This document shows, piece after piece, positions 33,390 to 45,700 of a DNA stretch of 64,000 bases. This DNA is from Laguncularia racemosa (taxonomy: Eukaryota; Streptophyta; Magnoliopsida; Myrtales; Combretaceae). The stretch spans positions 4,836,001 through 4,900,000 of the forward strand of contig JBBMOL010000039.1 in assembly GCA_037954665.1 (NCBI GenBank), written 5' to 3'. Below the pieces are notes generated by a model. The model did no database searches, was not told the origin of the DNA, and saw only the letters and a program-made list of their open reading frames with translations. How positions within the stretch are numbered: the first letter of the stretch is position 1; each line of letters begins with the position of its first letter. A program made the position numbers and the translations under genes.

Positions 33390-35875
33390 AATGACACAAT
33401 GAATAGAAATTGCCCCGTGAAGTTGGAAAGAAACGACACATGCACACACAACGTCAATTGAAGAAACATAAAACTCAGAATCTCTTTTTCTCCATCTTCA
33501 TGTTATATGATACACAATATATGTAATTAATCAAATTATATGATCCTATCTTATTTCACTGATATCACCTTTTCTTAATATACGAATATATCTCCACTTC
33601 ATATGCAAAAGGTTTTTTCCTTATCATAATTCAAACTGAGGGTCAACACCAAGAATGTCTTTCCATTTTACTTTTTGTAAGATAAAAACCAATTCTTGGA
33701 ATAGGCACTATCTTGACAAATCACTAATTTGAAAAGGGTGATAACTTACAAGGATATCAACTCGGTAAGCTGCACAATTTCTGTTGGAAACTCTCCCGAT
33801 AATGCATTGATGGCCACAGAGCTAGAGGATATATAATTGACTAAACATTAGCAAAGTAATAAAAAAGAAGGAAATTATCAAATGCCAATTGAAATGAGTT
33901 CGTGGAGAATATGAGCTCACAAGTATTTCATCCGAGTTAGATTGCCAACAGCAGGTGGTAAGGAACCTGTTAGTAGATTTTGAGCCAAGTTCCTGTGGAA
34001 AACCAAGCCATGAGTATGTGCCCACAGGAGACCACTTATGTTACTTAGAAAGGTAGAAAAGCTTCTACCTAGGTATCTAATAATGGATGAAAATAAATCA
34101 ACAAAAACAACAACAAAACATTCAAGCCTAATTCCCATTAGTGGAGTTGGCTAATTTAATACCATTTTGATGTCCTGCTTTGTTTTACCTAACATCTATT
34201 GCGATTAGTTCATCAGCTGATACAAGACCAAATATACATGGGATATATACCCTTTTAACCATATCTATGCAAGAAGAAGCTCTAATAATGCGTATTATAG
34301 TGTTTGTTGTGTAATCTCTATATTGGGAGTGTTTCTATGGGGAGTGTTGTGTGACCGGTGGTGCTGTTGTTTTGCCTAGATGTTAGGTATGATGTCTATC
34401 TAGAGGGAGCCCCACTCTAGCCTCCTAGAGTTTTATCATTTTATATTTGAAATTCAAAATTATACAAAATTGATGCCATTACCTCAAATAATAACCACTT
34501 GATTGGGTTGTCTATTGATGCAACTTCCTCGTAGGTGTTAATGCTACGAGTGGACCACTTTGCTACATTTTTTTTAGGGTACTGTTTTGAGTTGCCAGTT
34601 GTACTTTTACTACTCCATTTTAGACTTCAGAAAAGGCAAAACTCGTGGAGTCCACGAGATGGAAAGTAGATAATGTTTTTCAAATATTGTTTGAGTTGGA
34701 GTCTCTCGTCTGTACTGAATAACGAACAGGCATTTCTGTTGCACATCTTAATTTTGTAATCTAAGACAATTATATAATATGCAATTTTCTTTTCTCATGC
34801 ACATGACGCAAATTCCGGGTTAATGGGTTTTTATTATTCCATACCATAACTAAGTATAATTTCTATATTACACAATTTTCTTTAGGTATATTCAAGTATT
34901 GATCATGACAAAAATTTACATGGGAATGTGTTCAATTTAAATTATCAATTGATACTTTTTCTGATCTATTTTTCTTTATTAAAAAATTTAATTTTCTATA
35001 ATTTTTTATCTATGATTTTTTCAGTAATTACCTTAATATATTTAATTAGAATTCCAATTGGTACTTTTCTTAATATATTTATGGATGCATATCCCCACTT
35101 TATCCACTTTAACCAAATTCTATGTATCATATTTTTATCTATCCCTCTATTCTTTTTCTTTTTTCTTTTTCTTTACTATATTAATTAATTTCTTCCAGCA
35201 AGATACTTAGAGAATTCTCACCATTTGCCTACCATCATCATAAATTACGAACAATTCTGAAAAGGTTTGAAATGCCTTTTCAAAACAGAAATCAGAGAGT
35301 CACCACTATGAGGAGCTCCTCCTTAGCGCAGATTTTTTACGAATAGCATATAATATTTGACAATTGTGATCACTACTAAAAACATTTTCCACCAAGCAAA
35401 TGCATTGCTGAGACCCAAAAAGGAAAAGAATTGGTAAATAGAAATGAGAAGAAGGAAAGGAAATGTACAGATTGAAGAGGTAAGTGAGATTCCAAAGCTC
35501 ATCAGGGATACTTCCATTAACACTCAATGCAAACACCTTCCTGAAATAAAGCATGCCACAAACACAAAAACAAAAATGAAATAAATATAAATACAGGTAA
35601 GTACACATAATAATGTCGGGGTGTCTTCGTCTGGTTTCTTTTAATGGTAAGTATAGTGGAAGATGATGGAGCCGCCAGTCTTTAGGTGGCTGTTATCTGC
35701 CACACAGAAATTACCAATCGACAAGAAGTCATTTTTTTATTGATATTCTCTGTAAGACTGGCAATCACATTGATCTCCCACCATCATTTTATCACTAGAA
35801 GCAACGGTAACACAGCAGCTATTCAAAATTGAAATCCTTTCAAAGACTTAAGTAGACATAACAATAAAGACATAC

Positions 35876-37414
35876 AGTTGGGTGATGTGGCAAGTGGTGC
35901 CGTTATCGTAGGAACAGTGGCATTTTATGAAAGGGTTATGGTCTCCGTCATCGAAAGTTGTGTCGTCGATGGCTGCTCCGCTACATGGCTCACCGCTTAT
36001 ATTCCATTGATCGGCCCTGGCTTCAATGCCCCATTTTTGAAATACCGAATTTATTATTTGCACTGCCATTTCCAAAACGATAACAGCTTAGATAAATCAA
36101 ATTTAAAAGAAATTAATCGAGTCCATTTCGAATTTGTTTACTGTTACTATCTTATTTATTCTAATTTCAGCATGAAGATAATAATATAATTTAAAAGAAA
36201 AAAAGGAAACTACTAATCATTCCTCTTAAAGGTAGAATACATGGATGTAGATTTTCTTTAGTTATTCAATTTTAAATAATAATTGAAATTGTCCAAATAT
36301 TCCGTAACATCATTATAAAGTTGTATTTTTACCTATAATTTTAACACATTGTATTATCTTAGAAAAGTAAATTGATAAAAATTAAGAGAAATAAATGGGG
36401 GAGATCTATTTCTTAAAAGCATATTGACTTAAAAGGGAATAATAAAAAGTTGTCATTTTCCTTGTTATGCATATCGTGCGCTAGTATACATATATGTATA
36501 TACATGACCAAACTCTTGAAAAACATAAATATGTCTATGTCAGCATAGCACCCACCGTAAGCGGATTGTGGTATGCAGCACATGTTTTATCCTAATCAAT
36601 CCTCGACCATAGAAAGCATAACCTACACGTACAAAAAGTTTACAATAATAATTTCAAGGAGTGGTGTGTGTTTAAATAAATTAATAATTACGAAGACGTA
36701 TATAAGGTACCCACGCGATGATTAATATGACAATAATGGATATTATTAGCTTGAATTGTGTCATAATGTGTGAATAGAAGATTATTTTCTCGTGAATCAT
36801 CATCCGCCATTAAAGGGCATATATTATGGCTCATATGATTAATAATTAAATAGATAAATTAACACTGTACTACTTTATATCAATATTTACATCGAAATAT
36901 ATATTGTATACTTACATAGTATTATTATTTATTTATCTATTTTTGAAAGGAAAGAGGTAATAATTGCCATGGTGCGTCAAAGACGGCGTGCTTTATAATC
37001 GCTTAAGGAAGGGATTGGATTCACGAAGGAAGGCATCTCCTTCTTGTCCCATTCCTCAATTAGATTCGAACTAGAATAGTGCTTTAGCACTCCATACATG
37101 TCAAGCCTCACCTCACCATTAAAGCATGTCATGATGATAGGTAAAAGAAAAGCTATAACTACTTCGTAAGAGATTAGAATTAATTTTCCATTTCTCGATA
37201 TGCACGATAAGTAAAAGGGAATCGGAGGTAGAGAGTTAAAAGAGATAAAACCTTCAGAGGGATCGGTGGTAGCATTGGTAGTTTGAGCTTGAACTTCACA
37301 TGGGTAGAGTAGCTGCTAAAATATGCAAACAGCAACAGCAATAACAACAACATGGTGAAGATTGGGAAACAGCACGGCCGATGAAGATGTTAACGATGAC
37401 TTCCTCGTCCACAT
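35876..37414 (-). pseudogene. Copy A exons 1-2, signal peptide with stop
   Basis: Exon 1 (37252-37414): ATG at 37412-37414, then MWTRKSSLTSSSAVLF and a hydrophobic core VVVIAVAVCIF that is cut by TAG (37316-37318) where copy B has TGG (Trp33). Exon 2 (35876-36062) is open and encodes the N-terminal cap with WNISGEPCSGAAIDD and Cys pairs. A downstream ATG in another frame also gives a Leu-rich leader but runs into a stop in exon 2. One G-to-A change thus blocks secretion of the full receptor unless it is a sequence error. Confidence 0.82.
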
Positions 37415-39055
37415 GATCCAAGTCTTTGTTCTCTTCGAAAAAGGATCTGCCAACTATAGTAGATCAAACACAGAGAGAGAGAGTTTCCTTAAAACCCCAT
37501 AGCGGAGGAGTGAACAAGGTGTGTGCAGTAGTTAATTAATACCATCAACTTCCGAGGCCAACGTTAATATTAAGAAGTTGCCTCCTACATGTGGCGTCTG
37601 CAATTTGACTTTTAACTAATGTTTTATCTTGTTTAGCAGTAGAATTTGAGTTATTCAAAATTTTAGTTGTTAGAATTATGTTGATTTGACATATTAATTA
37701 TATTGAGATAATTAAATTATTGAAGGTTGCATTTGGTAATTATAGGGCTTTTGTGTGAGTGTTGCATGTGCATATTTTGTCCAATGGCTTATACTAGATT
37801 TTTTAAATTTCAAGTTATGATTGTGTTACTGATGAGTATGAAGTATTTTATGATCACAATGATGAAGATGGTTGAGAGCTATCACAAGCATATTGAAACA
37901 GTAATATAATGTGATTTGATATTTGGATTAGAACTATTATAATTATACTCAATATTATTTCCAATTTTAGATAATTTATTTTGGTTTAGTTGATAATTGG
38001 AGAAGTTTGGGATTTTTTCCTATAAAAAATTGAAATATGTAAATTGAAGATGCTAGTAGTTAAGAGTTTATGAAGATTATTAAATAATTGTGGTATTTAG
38101 TAGATTTAGCCTTTACTTATTTATGTGGAGGTGTAAATACACATCCTGGGTGCATGGCATGGCATAAATTGTATTATAATGAGGGAAGATGTTTTTCTCC
38201 TATTCTTCTAGAGTATTGTAAATATAATAAAATGTACTAATTTTGTTTCACAAGTTGGAGCGATGAAAACACGTATATATGTGTTATAAGTTTGGTTTAA
38301 AATTTAATGAGGTGAAACAAATACTTAAATAAGTTTTTTTTTTTGTAATAAAAATTTATCTGAAATAAATATTAGTATATAAGTTTTTGTGCAATTTTTA
38401 TGATAATTATTTTTAAATAATATATATTTTTTCTTTTTTTACCAATTATATATTATAGCTATTACATAAAGGAATTCGAATCGGGTTAATCTTATTAGAA
38501 AAGCTTATAGAATAAAGAGGCCCCGCAAACAGTAACTGTTTTGACATTTTAACGCCTTAATATCTATCATATTCTAGGAGTAAATGGGCCGGCAAGGGTT
38601 GCTTAAGTAGCCCGATGGACATCTCCATCCACTTGCACGTGGGACCGTGGGAATCTTGGGATGATGCAACGCATTTGGAAAGAAAGGAAAGAAAATTCAA
38701 GATGGTAGGAACTGGCCAGCGACACAGAGCGTACCCTCAACTGCCATCATTGCATTCAAAATATAAATAGTTAATATGTATTAACCACATTAATACTGCT
38801 TTTCTAATGGATTGACTATATTCATTTATCTACTTTCTTAACAGTTATAATAGTAATTAGAATTTAAAAAAATAGTAAAAAACTATCTGCTAATTTTTTA
38901 TTTTTTTAAAAAAAGATAAACGCATTTGTTATATAAAAAATACTGTTGCATTTTGACTATATGTATATATGGATGATCAAGATTAACACAAATGGTATGC
39001 TTTACCACATTTAAATGCAGTATAGGATTTCTAAATATGGGAAACTTTGATACTA
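37415..39055 (-). other. Upstream region of copy A
   Basis: A GA/CT-rich stretch (near 37469-37484) probably lies in the 5' UTR, since its mirror lies just before the copy B ATG. The rest is AT-rich. A 60-codon frame at 37727-37909 is mirrored in arm B but starts at TTG and looks like chance. 38696-39055 has no visible mirror. No promoter element can be assigned with confidence. Confidence 0.6.
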
Positions 39056-39555
39056 NNNNNNNNNNNNNNNNNNNNNNNNNNNNNNNNNNNNNNNNNNNNN
39101 NNNNNNNNNNNNNNNNNNNNNNNNNNNNNNNNNNNNNNNNNNNNNNNNNNNNNNNNNNNNNNNNNNNNNNNNNNNNNNNNNNNNNNNNNNNNNNNNNNNN
39201 NNNNNNNNNNNNNNNNNNNNNNNNNNNNNNNNNNNNNNNNNNNNNNNNNNNNNNNNNNNNNNNNNNNNNNNNNNNNNNNNNNNNNNNNNNNNNNNNNNNN
39301 NNNNNNNNNNNNNNNNNNNNNNNNNNNNNNNNNNNNNNNNNNNNNNNNNNNNNNNNNNNNNNNNNNNNNNNNNNNNNNNNNNNNNNNNNNNNNNNNNNNN
39401 NNNNNNNNNNNNNNNNNNNNNNNNNNNNNNNNNNNNNNNNNNNNNNNNNNNNNNNNNNNNNNNNNNNNNNNNNNNNNNNNNNNNNNNNNNNNNNNNNNNN
39501 NNNNNNNNNNNNNNNNNNNNNNNNNNNNNNNNNNNNNNNNNNNNNNNNNNNNNNN
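39056..39555. other. Assembly gap of exactly 500 N
   Basis: A round-number run of N, the usual placeholder for a scaffold join of unknown size. It sits on the symmetry axis of the inverted duplication. Confidence 0.99.
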
Positions 39556-40836
39556 CTTTCCTTTCTTTCCAAATGCGTTGCATCATTCCAATGTTCCCAT
39601 GGTCCCACCATGCAAGTGGATGGAGATGTCCATCGGGCCACTTACGCAACCCTTGCCGACCCATTTACTCCTAGAATATGATAGATATTAAGGCGTTAAA
39701 ATGTCAAAACAGTTACTGTTTGCGGGGCCTCTTTATTCTATAAGCTTTTCTAATAAGATTAACCCAATTCGAATTCCTTTATGTAATAGCTATAATATAT
39801 AATTGGTAAAAAAAGCAAAAATATATATTATTTAAAAATAATTATCATAAAAATTGCACAAAAACTTATATACTAATATTTATTTCAGATAAATTTTTAT
39901 TACAAAAAAAACGCTTATTTAAATATTTATTTCACCTCATTAAATTTTAAACCAAACTTATAACACATATATACGTGTTTTCATCGCTCCAACTTGTGAA
40001 ACAAAATTTCACGAAATTAGTACATTTTATTATATTTACAATACTCTAGAAGAATAGGAGAAAAACATCTTCCCTCATTATAATACAATTTATGCCATGC
40101 CATGCACCCAGGATGTGTATTTACACCTCCACATAAATAAGTAAAGGCTAAATCTACTAAATACCACAATTATTTAATAATCTTCGTAAACTCTTAAATA
40201 CTAGCATCTTCAATTTACATATTTCAATTTTTTATAAGAAAAAAATCCCAAACTTCTCCAATTATCAACTAAACCAAAATAAATTATCTAAAATTGGAAA
40301 TAATACTAAGTATAATTGTAATAGTTCTAATCCAAATATCAAATCACATTATATTACTGTTTCAATATGTTTGTGATAGCTCTCAACCATCTTCATCATT
40401 GTGATCATAAAATACTTCATACTCATCAGTAACATAATCATAACTTGAAATTTAAAAAATCTAGTATAAGCTATTGAACAAAATATGCACATGCAACACT
40501 CACACAAAAGCCCTATAATTACCAAATGCAACCTTCAATAATTTAATTATCTCAATATGTCAAATCAACATAATTCTAACAACTAAAATTTTGAATAACT
40601 CAAATTCTACTGCTAAACAAGATAAAACATTAGTTAAAAGTCAAATTGCAGACGCCACATGTAGGAGGCAACTTCTTAATATTAACGTTGGCCTCGGAAG
40701 TTGATGGTATTAATTAACCACAGCACACACCCTGTTCACTCCTCCGCTATGGGGTTTTAAGGAAACTCTCTCTCTCTCTGTGTTTGATCTACTATAGTTG
40801 GCAGATCCTTTTTCGAAGAGAACAAAGACTTGGATC
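39556..40836 (+). other. Upstream region of copy B
   Basis: Mirrors 37415-38695. A CTCTCTCTCTCTGTG run at 40767-40783 followed by CTATAGTTGGCAGATCC probably belongs to the 5' UTR. No coding potential; no reliable TATA assignment. Confidence 0.6.
40767..40783 (+). repeat. (CT)n run in probable 5' UTR of copy B
   Basis: Dinucleotide run about 60 nt before the ATG; the mirror run in arm A is at about 37469-37484. CT-rich leaders are common in plant genes. Confidence 0.7.
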
Positions 40837-42377
40837 ATGTGGACGAGGAAGTCATCGTTAACATCTTCATCGGCCGTGCTGTTTCCCAATCTTCACCATG
40901 TTGTTGTTATTGCTGTTGCTGTTTGCATATTTTGGCAGCTACTATACCCATGTGAAGTTCAAGCTCAAACTACCTATGCTACCACCGATCCCTCTGAAGG
41001 TTTTATCTCTTTTAACTCTCTACCTCCGATTCCCTTTTACTTATGGTGCATATCGAGAAATAGAAAATTAATTCTAATCTCTTACGAAGTAGTTATAGCT
41101 TTTCTTTTACCTATCATCATGACGTGCTTTAATGGTGAGGTGAGGCTTGACATGTATGGAGTGCTAAAGCACTATTCTAGGTCGAATCTAATTGAGGAAT
41201 GGGACAAGAAGGAGATGCCTTCCTTCGTGAATCCAATCCCTTCCTTAAGCGATTATAAAGCACGCCGTCTTTGACGCACCATGGCAATTATTACCTCTTT
41301 CCTTTCGAAAATAGATAAATAAATAATAATACTATGTATGTATACAATATATATTCCGATGTAAATGTTGATATAAAGTAGTACAGTGTTAATTTATCTA
41401 TTTAATTATTAATCATATGAGCCATAATATATGCCCTTTAATGGCGGATAGCGATTCACGAGAAAATAATCTTCTATTCACATATTACGATACAATTCAA
41501 GCTAATAATATCCATTATTTTCATATTAATCATTAATACGTCTTCGTAATTATTAATTTATTTAAACACGCACCACACCTTGAAATTATCATTGTAAACT
41601 TTTTGTACGTGTAGGTTATGCTTTCTATGGTTGAGGATTGATTAGGATAAAATATGTGCTGCATACCACAATCCGCTTACAATGGGTGCTATGCTGACAG
41701 ACATATTTATGTTTTTCAAGAGTTTGGTCATGTATATGCATATACGTATACCGGCGCACGATATGCATAACAAGGGAAATGACAACTTTTTATTATTCTC
41801 TTTTAAGTAAATATGCTTTTTAGAAATAGATCTCTCCCATTTATTTCTCTTAATTTTTATCAATTTACTTTTCTAAGATAATACAATGTGTTAAAATTAT
41901 AGGTAAAAATACAACTTTATAATGATATCACATAATATTTGGACAATTTCAATTATTATTTAAAAATAAATAACTAAAGAAAATCCACATCCATGCGTTC
42001 TACCTTTAAGAGTTAATTGACTGGAATGATTGGTAGTTTCCTTTTTTTAAAAAAAATTATATCATTATCTCCATGCTGAAATTAGAACAAATAAGATAGT
42101 AACTGTAAACAAATTCGAAATTCGAAATGGACTCAATTAATTTTGTTTAAATTTGATTTATCTAAACTGTTATCGTTTTGGAAATGGCAGTGCAAATAAT
42201 AAATTCGGTATTTCAAAAATGGGGCATTGAAGCCAGCGCCGATCAATGGAATATAAGCGGTGAGCCATGTAGCGGAGCAGCCATCGACGACACAAGTCTC
42301 GATGACGGAGGCCATAACCCTTTCATAAAATGCGTCTGTTCCTACGATAGCGGCACCACTTGCCACATCACCCAACT
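40837..42377 (+). CDS. Copy B exons 1-2, signal peptide and N-cap
   Basis: ATG at 40837 starts MWTRKSSLTSS, then an N-region, a hydrophobic core (HVVVIAVAVCIFWQLL) and a cleavage-site-like VQAQ. Exon 1 ends SE plus one base of Val at 40999 (phase 1), joining exon 2 at 42191 (VQIINSVFQKWGI). Exon 2 gives the Cys-rich cap (WNISGEPCSGAAIDD, IKCVCSYDSGTTCHI). Both are open. A TTG 39 nt upstream is in frame but the ATG is the plausible start. Confidence 0.85.
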
Positions 42378-42715
42378 GTATGTCTTTATTGTTATGTCTA
42401 ATTAAGTCTTTGAAAGGATTTCAATTTTGAGTAGCTGCTGTGTTACTGGTTGCTTCTAGTGATAAAATGATGGTGGGAGATCAATGTGATTGCCAGTCTT
42501 ACAGAGAATATCGATAAAAAAAAATGACTTCTTGTCGATTGGTAATTTCTGTGTGGCAGATAACAGCCACCTAAAGACTGGCGGCTCCATCATCTTCCAC
42601 TATACTTACCATTAAAAGAAACCAGACGAAGACACCCCGACATTATTATGTGTACTTATCTGCATTTATATGTATTTCATTTTTGTTTTTGTGTCTGTGG
42701 CATGCTTTATTTCAG

Positions 42716-45700
42716 GAAGGTGTATGCATTGAGTGTTAGTGGAAGTATCCCTGATGAGCTTTGGAATCTCACTTACCTCTTCAAGCTGTACATTTCCTTT
42801 CCTTCTTCTCATTTCTATTTACCAATTCTTTTCCTTTTTGGGTCTCAGCAATGCATTTGCTTGGTGGAAAATGTTTTTAGTAGTGATCGCAATTGTCAAA
42901 TGTTATATGCTATTCGTCAAAAATCTGCGCTAAGGAGGAGCTCCTCATAGTGGTGACTGTCTGATTTCTGTTTTGAAAAGGCATTTCAAACCTTTTCAGA
43001 ATTGTTCGTAATTTATGATGATGGTAGGCAAATGGTGAGAATTCTCTAAGTATCTTGCTGGAAGAAATTAATTAATATAGTAAAAAAAAAGAAAAAAAGA
43101 AAAAAAATAGAGGGATAGATAAAAATATGATACATAGAATTTGGTTAAAGTGGATAAAGTGGGGATGCTCATCAGATTTTCTATGCATCCATAAATATAT
43201 TAAGAAAAGTACCAATTGGGATTCTAATTAAATATATTAAGGTAATTACTAAACAAATCATAGATAAAAAGTTGTCGAAAATTAAATTTTTTAATAAAGA
43301 AAAATAGATCAGAAAAAGTATCAATTAAAAATTTAAACCGAACACATTGCCATGTAAATTTATGTCATGATCAATACTTGAATATACTTAAAAAAAATTG
43401 TGTAATATAGAAATTATACTTAGTTATGGTATGGAATAATAAAAACCCATTAACCCTGAATTTGCGTCATGTGCATGAGAAAAGAAAATTGCATATTATA
43501 TAATTGTCTTAGATTACAAAATTAAGATGTGCAATAGAAATGCCTCTTCATTATTCAGTACAAATGAGAGACTCCAGCTCAAACAATATTTGAAAAAAAT
43601 TATGTACTTCTTATCTCGTGGACTCTACGATTTTTGCCTTTTCTAAAGTCTAAAATGGAGTACTAAAAGTACAACTAGCAACTCAAAACAGTACCCAAAA
43701 AAAAAAATGCAACAAAGTGCTCCACTCGTAGCATTAACTCCTACAAGGAAGTTGCATTAATAGATAACCCAATCAAGTGGTTATTATTTGAGGTAATAGC
43801 ATCAATTTTGTATAATTTTGAATTTCAAATATAAAATGATATAACTCTAAGTGGTTAAAGTGGGGCTCCCACTAGATAGACATCATACCTAACATCTAGG
43901 CAAAACAACGGCACCACCAATCACACAACACTCCCCATAGAAACACTCCTAATATAGAGATTACATTAAAAAAAAAAACACTATAATACGCATTGTTAGA
44001 GCTTCTACTTGCATAGATATGGTTAAAAGGGTATATATTCCATATATATTTGGTCTTGTATCAGCTGATGAACTAATCGCAATAGACGTTAGGTACAATA
44101 GAGCAGGATGTCAAAATGGTGTTGAATTGGCCAACTCCACTAATGGGAATTAGGCTTAAATGTTTTGTTGTTGTTGTTGACTTATTTTTATCCATTATTA
44201 GATACCTAGGTAGAAGCTTTTCTACCTTTCTAAGTTACATAAGTGGTCTCTTGTGGGCACAAACTGGCTTGGTTTTCTACAGGAATTTGGATCAAAATCT
44301 ATTAACAGGTTCCTTATCACCTGCTGTTGGCAATCTAACTCAAATGCAACACTTGTGAGTTCATATTTTCCACGACCTCATTTCAATTGGCATTGGATAA
44401 TTTCCTTCTTTTTTATTACTTTGCTAATGTTTAGTCAATTATATATCCTCTAGCTCCGTGGGCATCAATGCATTATCGGGAGAGTTTCCAACAGAAATTG
44501 TGCAGCTTACCAAGTTGAAACTCTTGTAAGTTATAACCCTTTTCAAATTGGTGATTAATCAAGATAGTGCCTGTTCAAAGAATTGGTTTTTATCTTCCAA
44601 AAAGTAAAATGGAAAGGCATTCTTGGTGTTGACCCTAAGTTTGAATTATGATAAGGAAAAATCCTTTTACATATGAAGTAGAGATATATCCATGTTTTAA
44701 GTAAAGGTGATATCAGTGAAATTAAATAGGATCATATACTTTGATTGATTAAATATATTGTGTATCATACAACATGAAGATGGAGATAAAGAGATTCTAA
44801 GTTTTATGTTTCTTCAATTGACGTTGTGTGTGCATGTGTCGTTTCTTTCCAACTTCACGAGGCAATTTCTATTCATTATGCCATTGTTATTGAGGAAAGA
44901 ACTAAGAAAATTCTTATTTTATTATATTTTAAACAGTATAGTTATATCTCCTATATATAGCAAAGGCTAATCTCCTATCTATGGTAACTGCTTAATTCTA
45001 CCAATCAATCATAATCAATTACAATCAATCAATTACCTAATTACATGATACTATTTACAAACATAGTAACTTCTATATATATTTTTCAATACTCCCCCTC
45101 AAGCTAGGAATAGATTTTTTTTTCAATCCCAGCTTGCTTGTGATCTCCTGAAAGGTTGAACTAGGCAATCCTTTAGTCAAAACATTCACTAACTAATCTT
45201 TTGTAGGAATGTAAGGGATACATATAAGGCCATTGTCAAGCTTTTCCTTTATGAAATGTCTATTAATTTCCACATGCTGAGTTTTGTCATGTTGCACTAG
45301 ATTATGAGTTATGTTGAGTGTAGATTTATTATCACAGTACAGTCTCATAGGTGTCTCCCATCTGATCCTCAAATCTTCCAAAATAATTTTTAGCCATAAC
45401 ATCTCACAAATTCTTAGGGCCATTGAATGAAATTCTACCTCAACACTTGATCTTGCTACAACGGGTTGTTTCTTGCTCCTCTAAATTACTAGATTACCAC
45501 CAAGGAAGGTGAGGTATCCGGATGTTGATCTCTGGTTTGTGACTGAACCAGCATAATAAACATCTGTGTAAGCTTCTATTTCCATCCTTACGCCCTTCTT
45601 GAAAAGAATTCCTTTTCTTGGGCTGCCTTTCAAATATTGTAAAATTCGATTCACTGCACAAAGATGAACTTCTTTAGGATTTTGCATGAATTGACTTACC

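Larger units (their letters stand above)
27564..35540 (-). pseudogene. Copy A LRR exons 3-15, frame broken in 7-11
   Basis: Exons 3-12 would each be 72 nt (one 24-residue LRR, phase 1 junctions), exon 13 66 nt, exon 14 66 nt, exon 15 45 nt. LRR consensus is clear, for example LLTGSLPPAVGNLTRM in exon 4. Exons 7 (71 nt), 8 (71 nt) and 11 (71 nt) have each lost 1 nt relative to copy B, and exon 9 has a +1 and a -1. The shifted frame meets a TAA in exon 9. The three losses add up to one codon, so exons 12 onward return to frame. Exon 14 keeps the correct NEQNRQ junction that copy B has lost. Confidence 0.8.
22306..37414 (-). pseudogene. LRR-malectin receptor-like kinase, copy A (broken)
   Basis: A 24-exon gene placed by GT/AG sites and comparison with copy B. 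Exons on minus: 37252-37414, 35876-36062, 35469-35540, 33921-33992, 33750-33821, 33144-33215, 32624-32694, 32329-32399, 32094-32165, 31941-32012, 31791-31861, 28117-28188, 27963-28028, 27688-27753, 27564-27608, 26918-26982, 25389-25762, 25001-25199, 24754-24924, 24294-24412, 23951-24161, 23632-23863, 23375-23525, 22306-22659. Domain order (signal peptide, LRRs, malectin, one membrane span, Ser/Thr kinase) is that of the Arabidopsis LRR-VIII-2 group, plasma-membrane receptors of mostly unknown ligand. Lesions: TAG at codon 33, 1-nt losses in exons 7, 8 and 11, paired indels in exon 9, and a 1-nt loss near the C-terminus. Exons 12-23 are open. Sequencing errors remain possible. Confidence 0.8.
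21861..39055 (-). repeat. Left arm of a giant inverted duplication
   Basis: From GATGGATCGAAGAAAAAACC at 21861 to the gap, the sequence is the reverse complement of the right arm (39556-63062), with substitutions, small indels and copy-specific insertions. It includes the whole receptor-kinase copy A and its upstream DNA. The last recognisable mirror pair is 38690 with 39560, so 38696-39055 has no visible partner because that partner would fall inside the N run. Confidence 0.95.

Noticed and set aside
34928..35188. Phe/Ile/Leu-rich 86-codon ORF in intron 3 of copy A resembling a membrane peptide
   Set aside because: AT-rich intron sequence; the mirrored place in copy B is not open.
35306..35608. 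100-codon ORF in copy A, mirrored at 42648-42950 in copy B
   Set aside because: It reads through LRR exon 3 and the neighbouring intron; not a separate gene.
37320..37370. Alternative ATG in copy A exon 1 giving a Leu-rich leader that avoids the stop
   Set aside because: It is in another frame and runs into a stop at the start of exon 2, so it does not rescue the receptor.
37727..37909. A 60-codon ORF upstream of copy A, conserved in arm B (40349-40531)
   Set aside because: Starts at TTG, consists of mixed hydrophobic residues, and is conserved only because the arms are copies. No evidence of a peptide.
38898..39691. Long ORFs of about 200-250 codons around the gap
   Set aside because: Made of translated N (X residues); artefacts of the gap.
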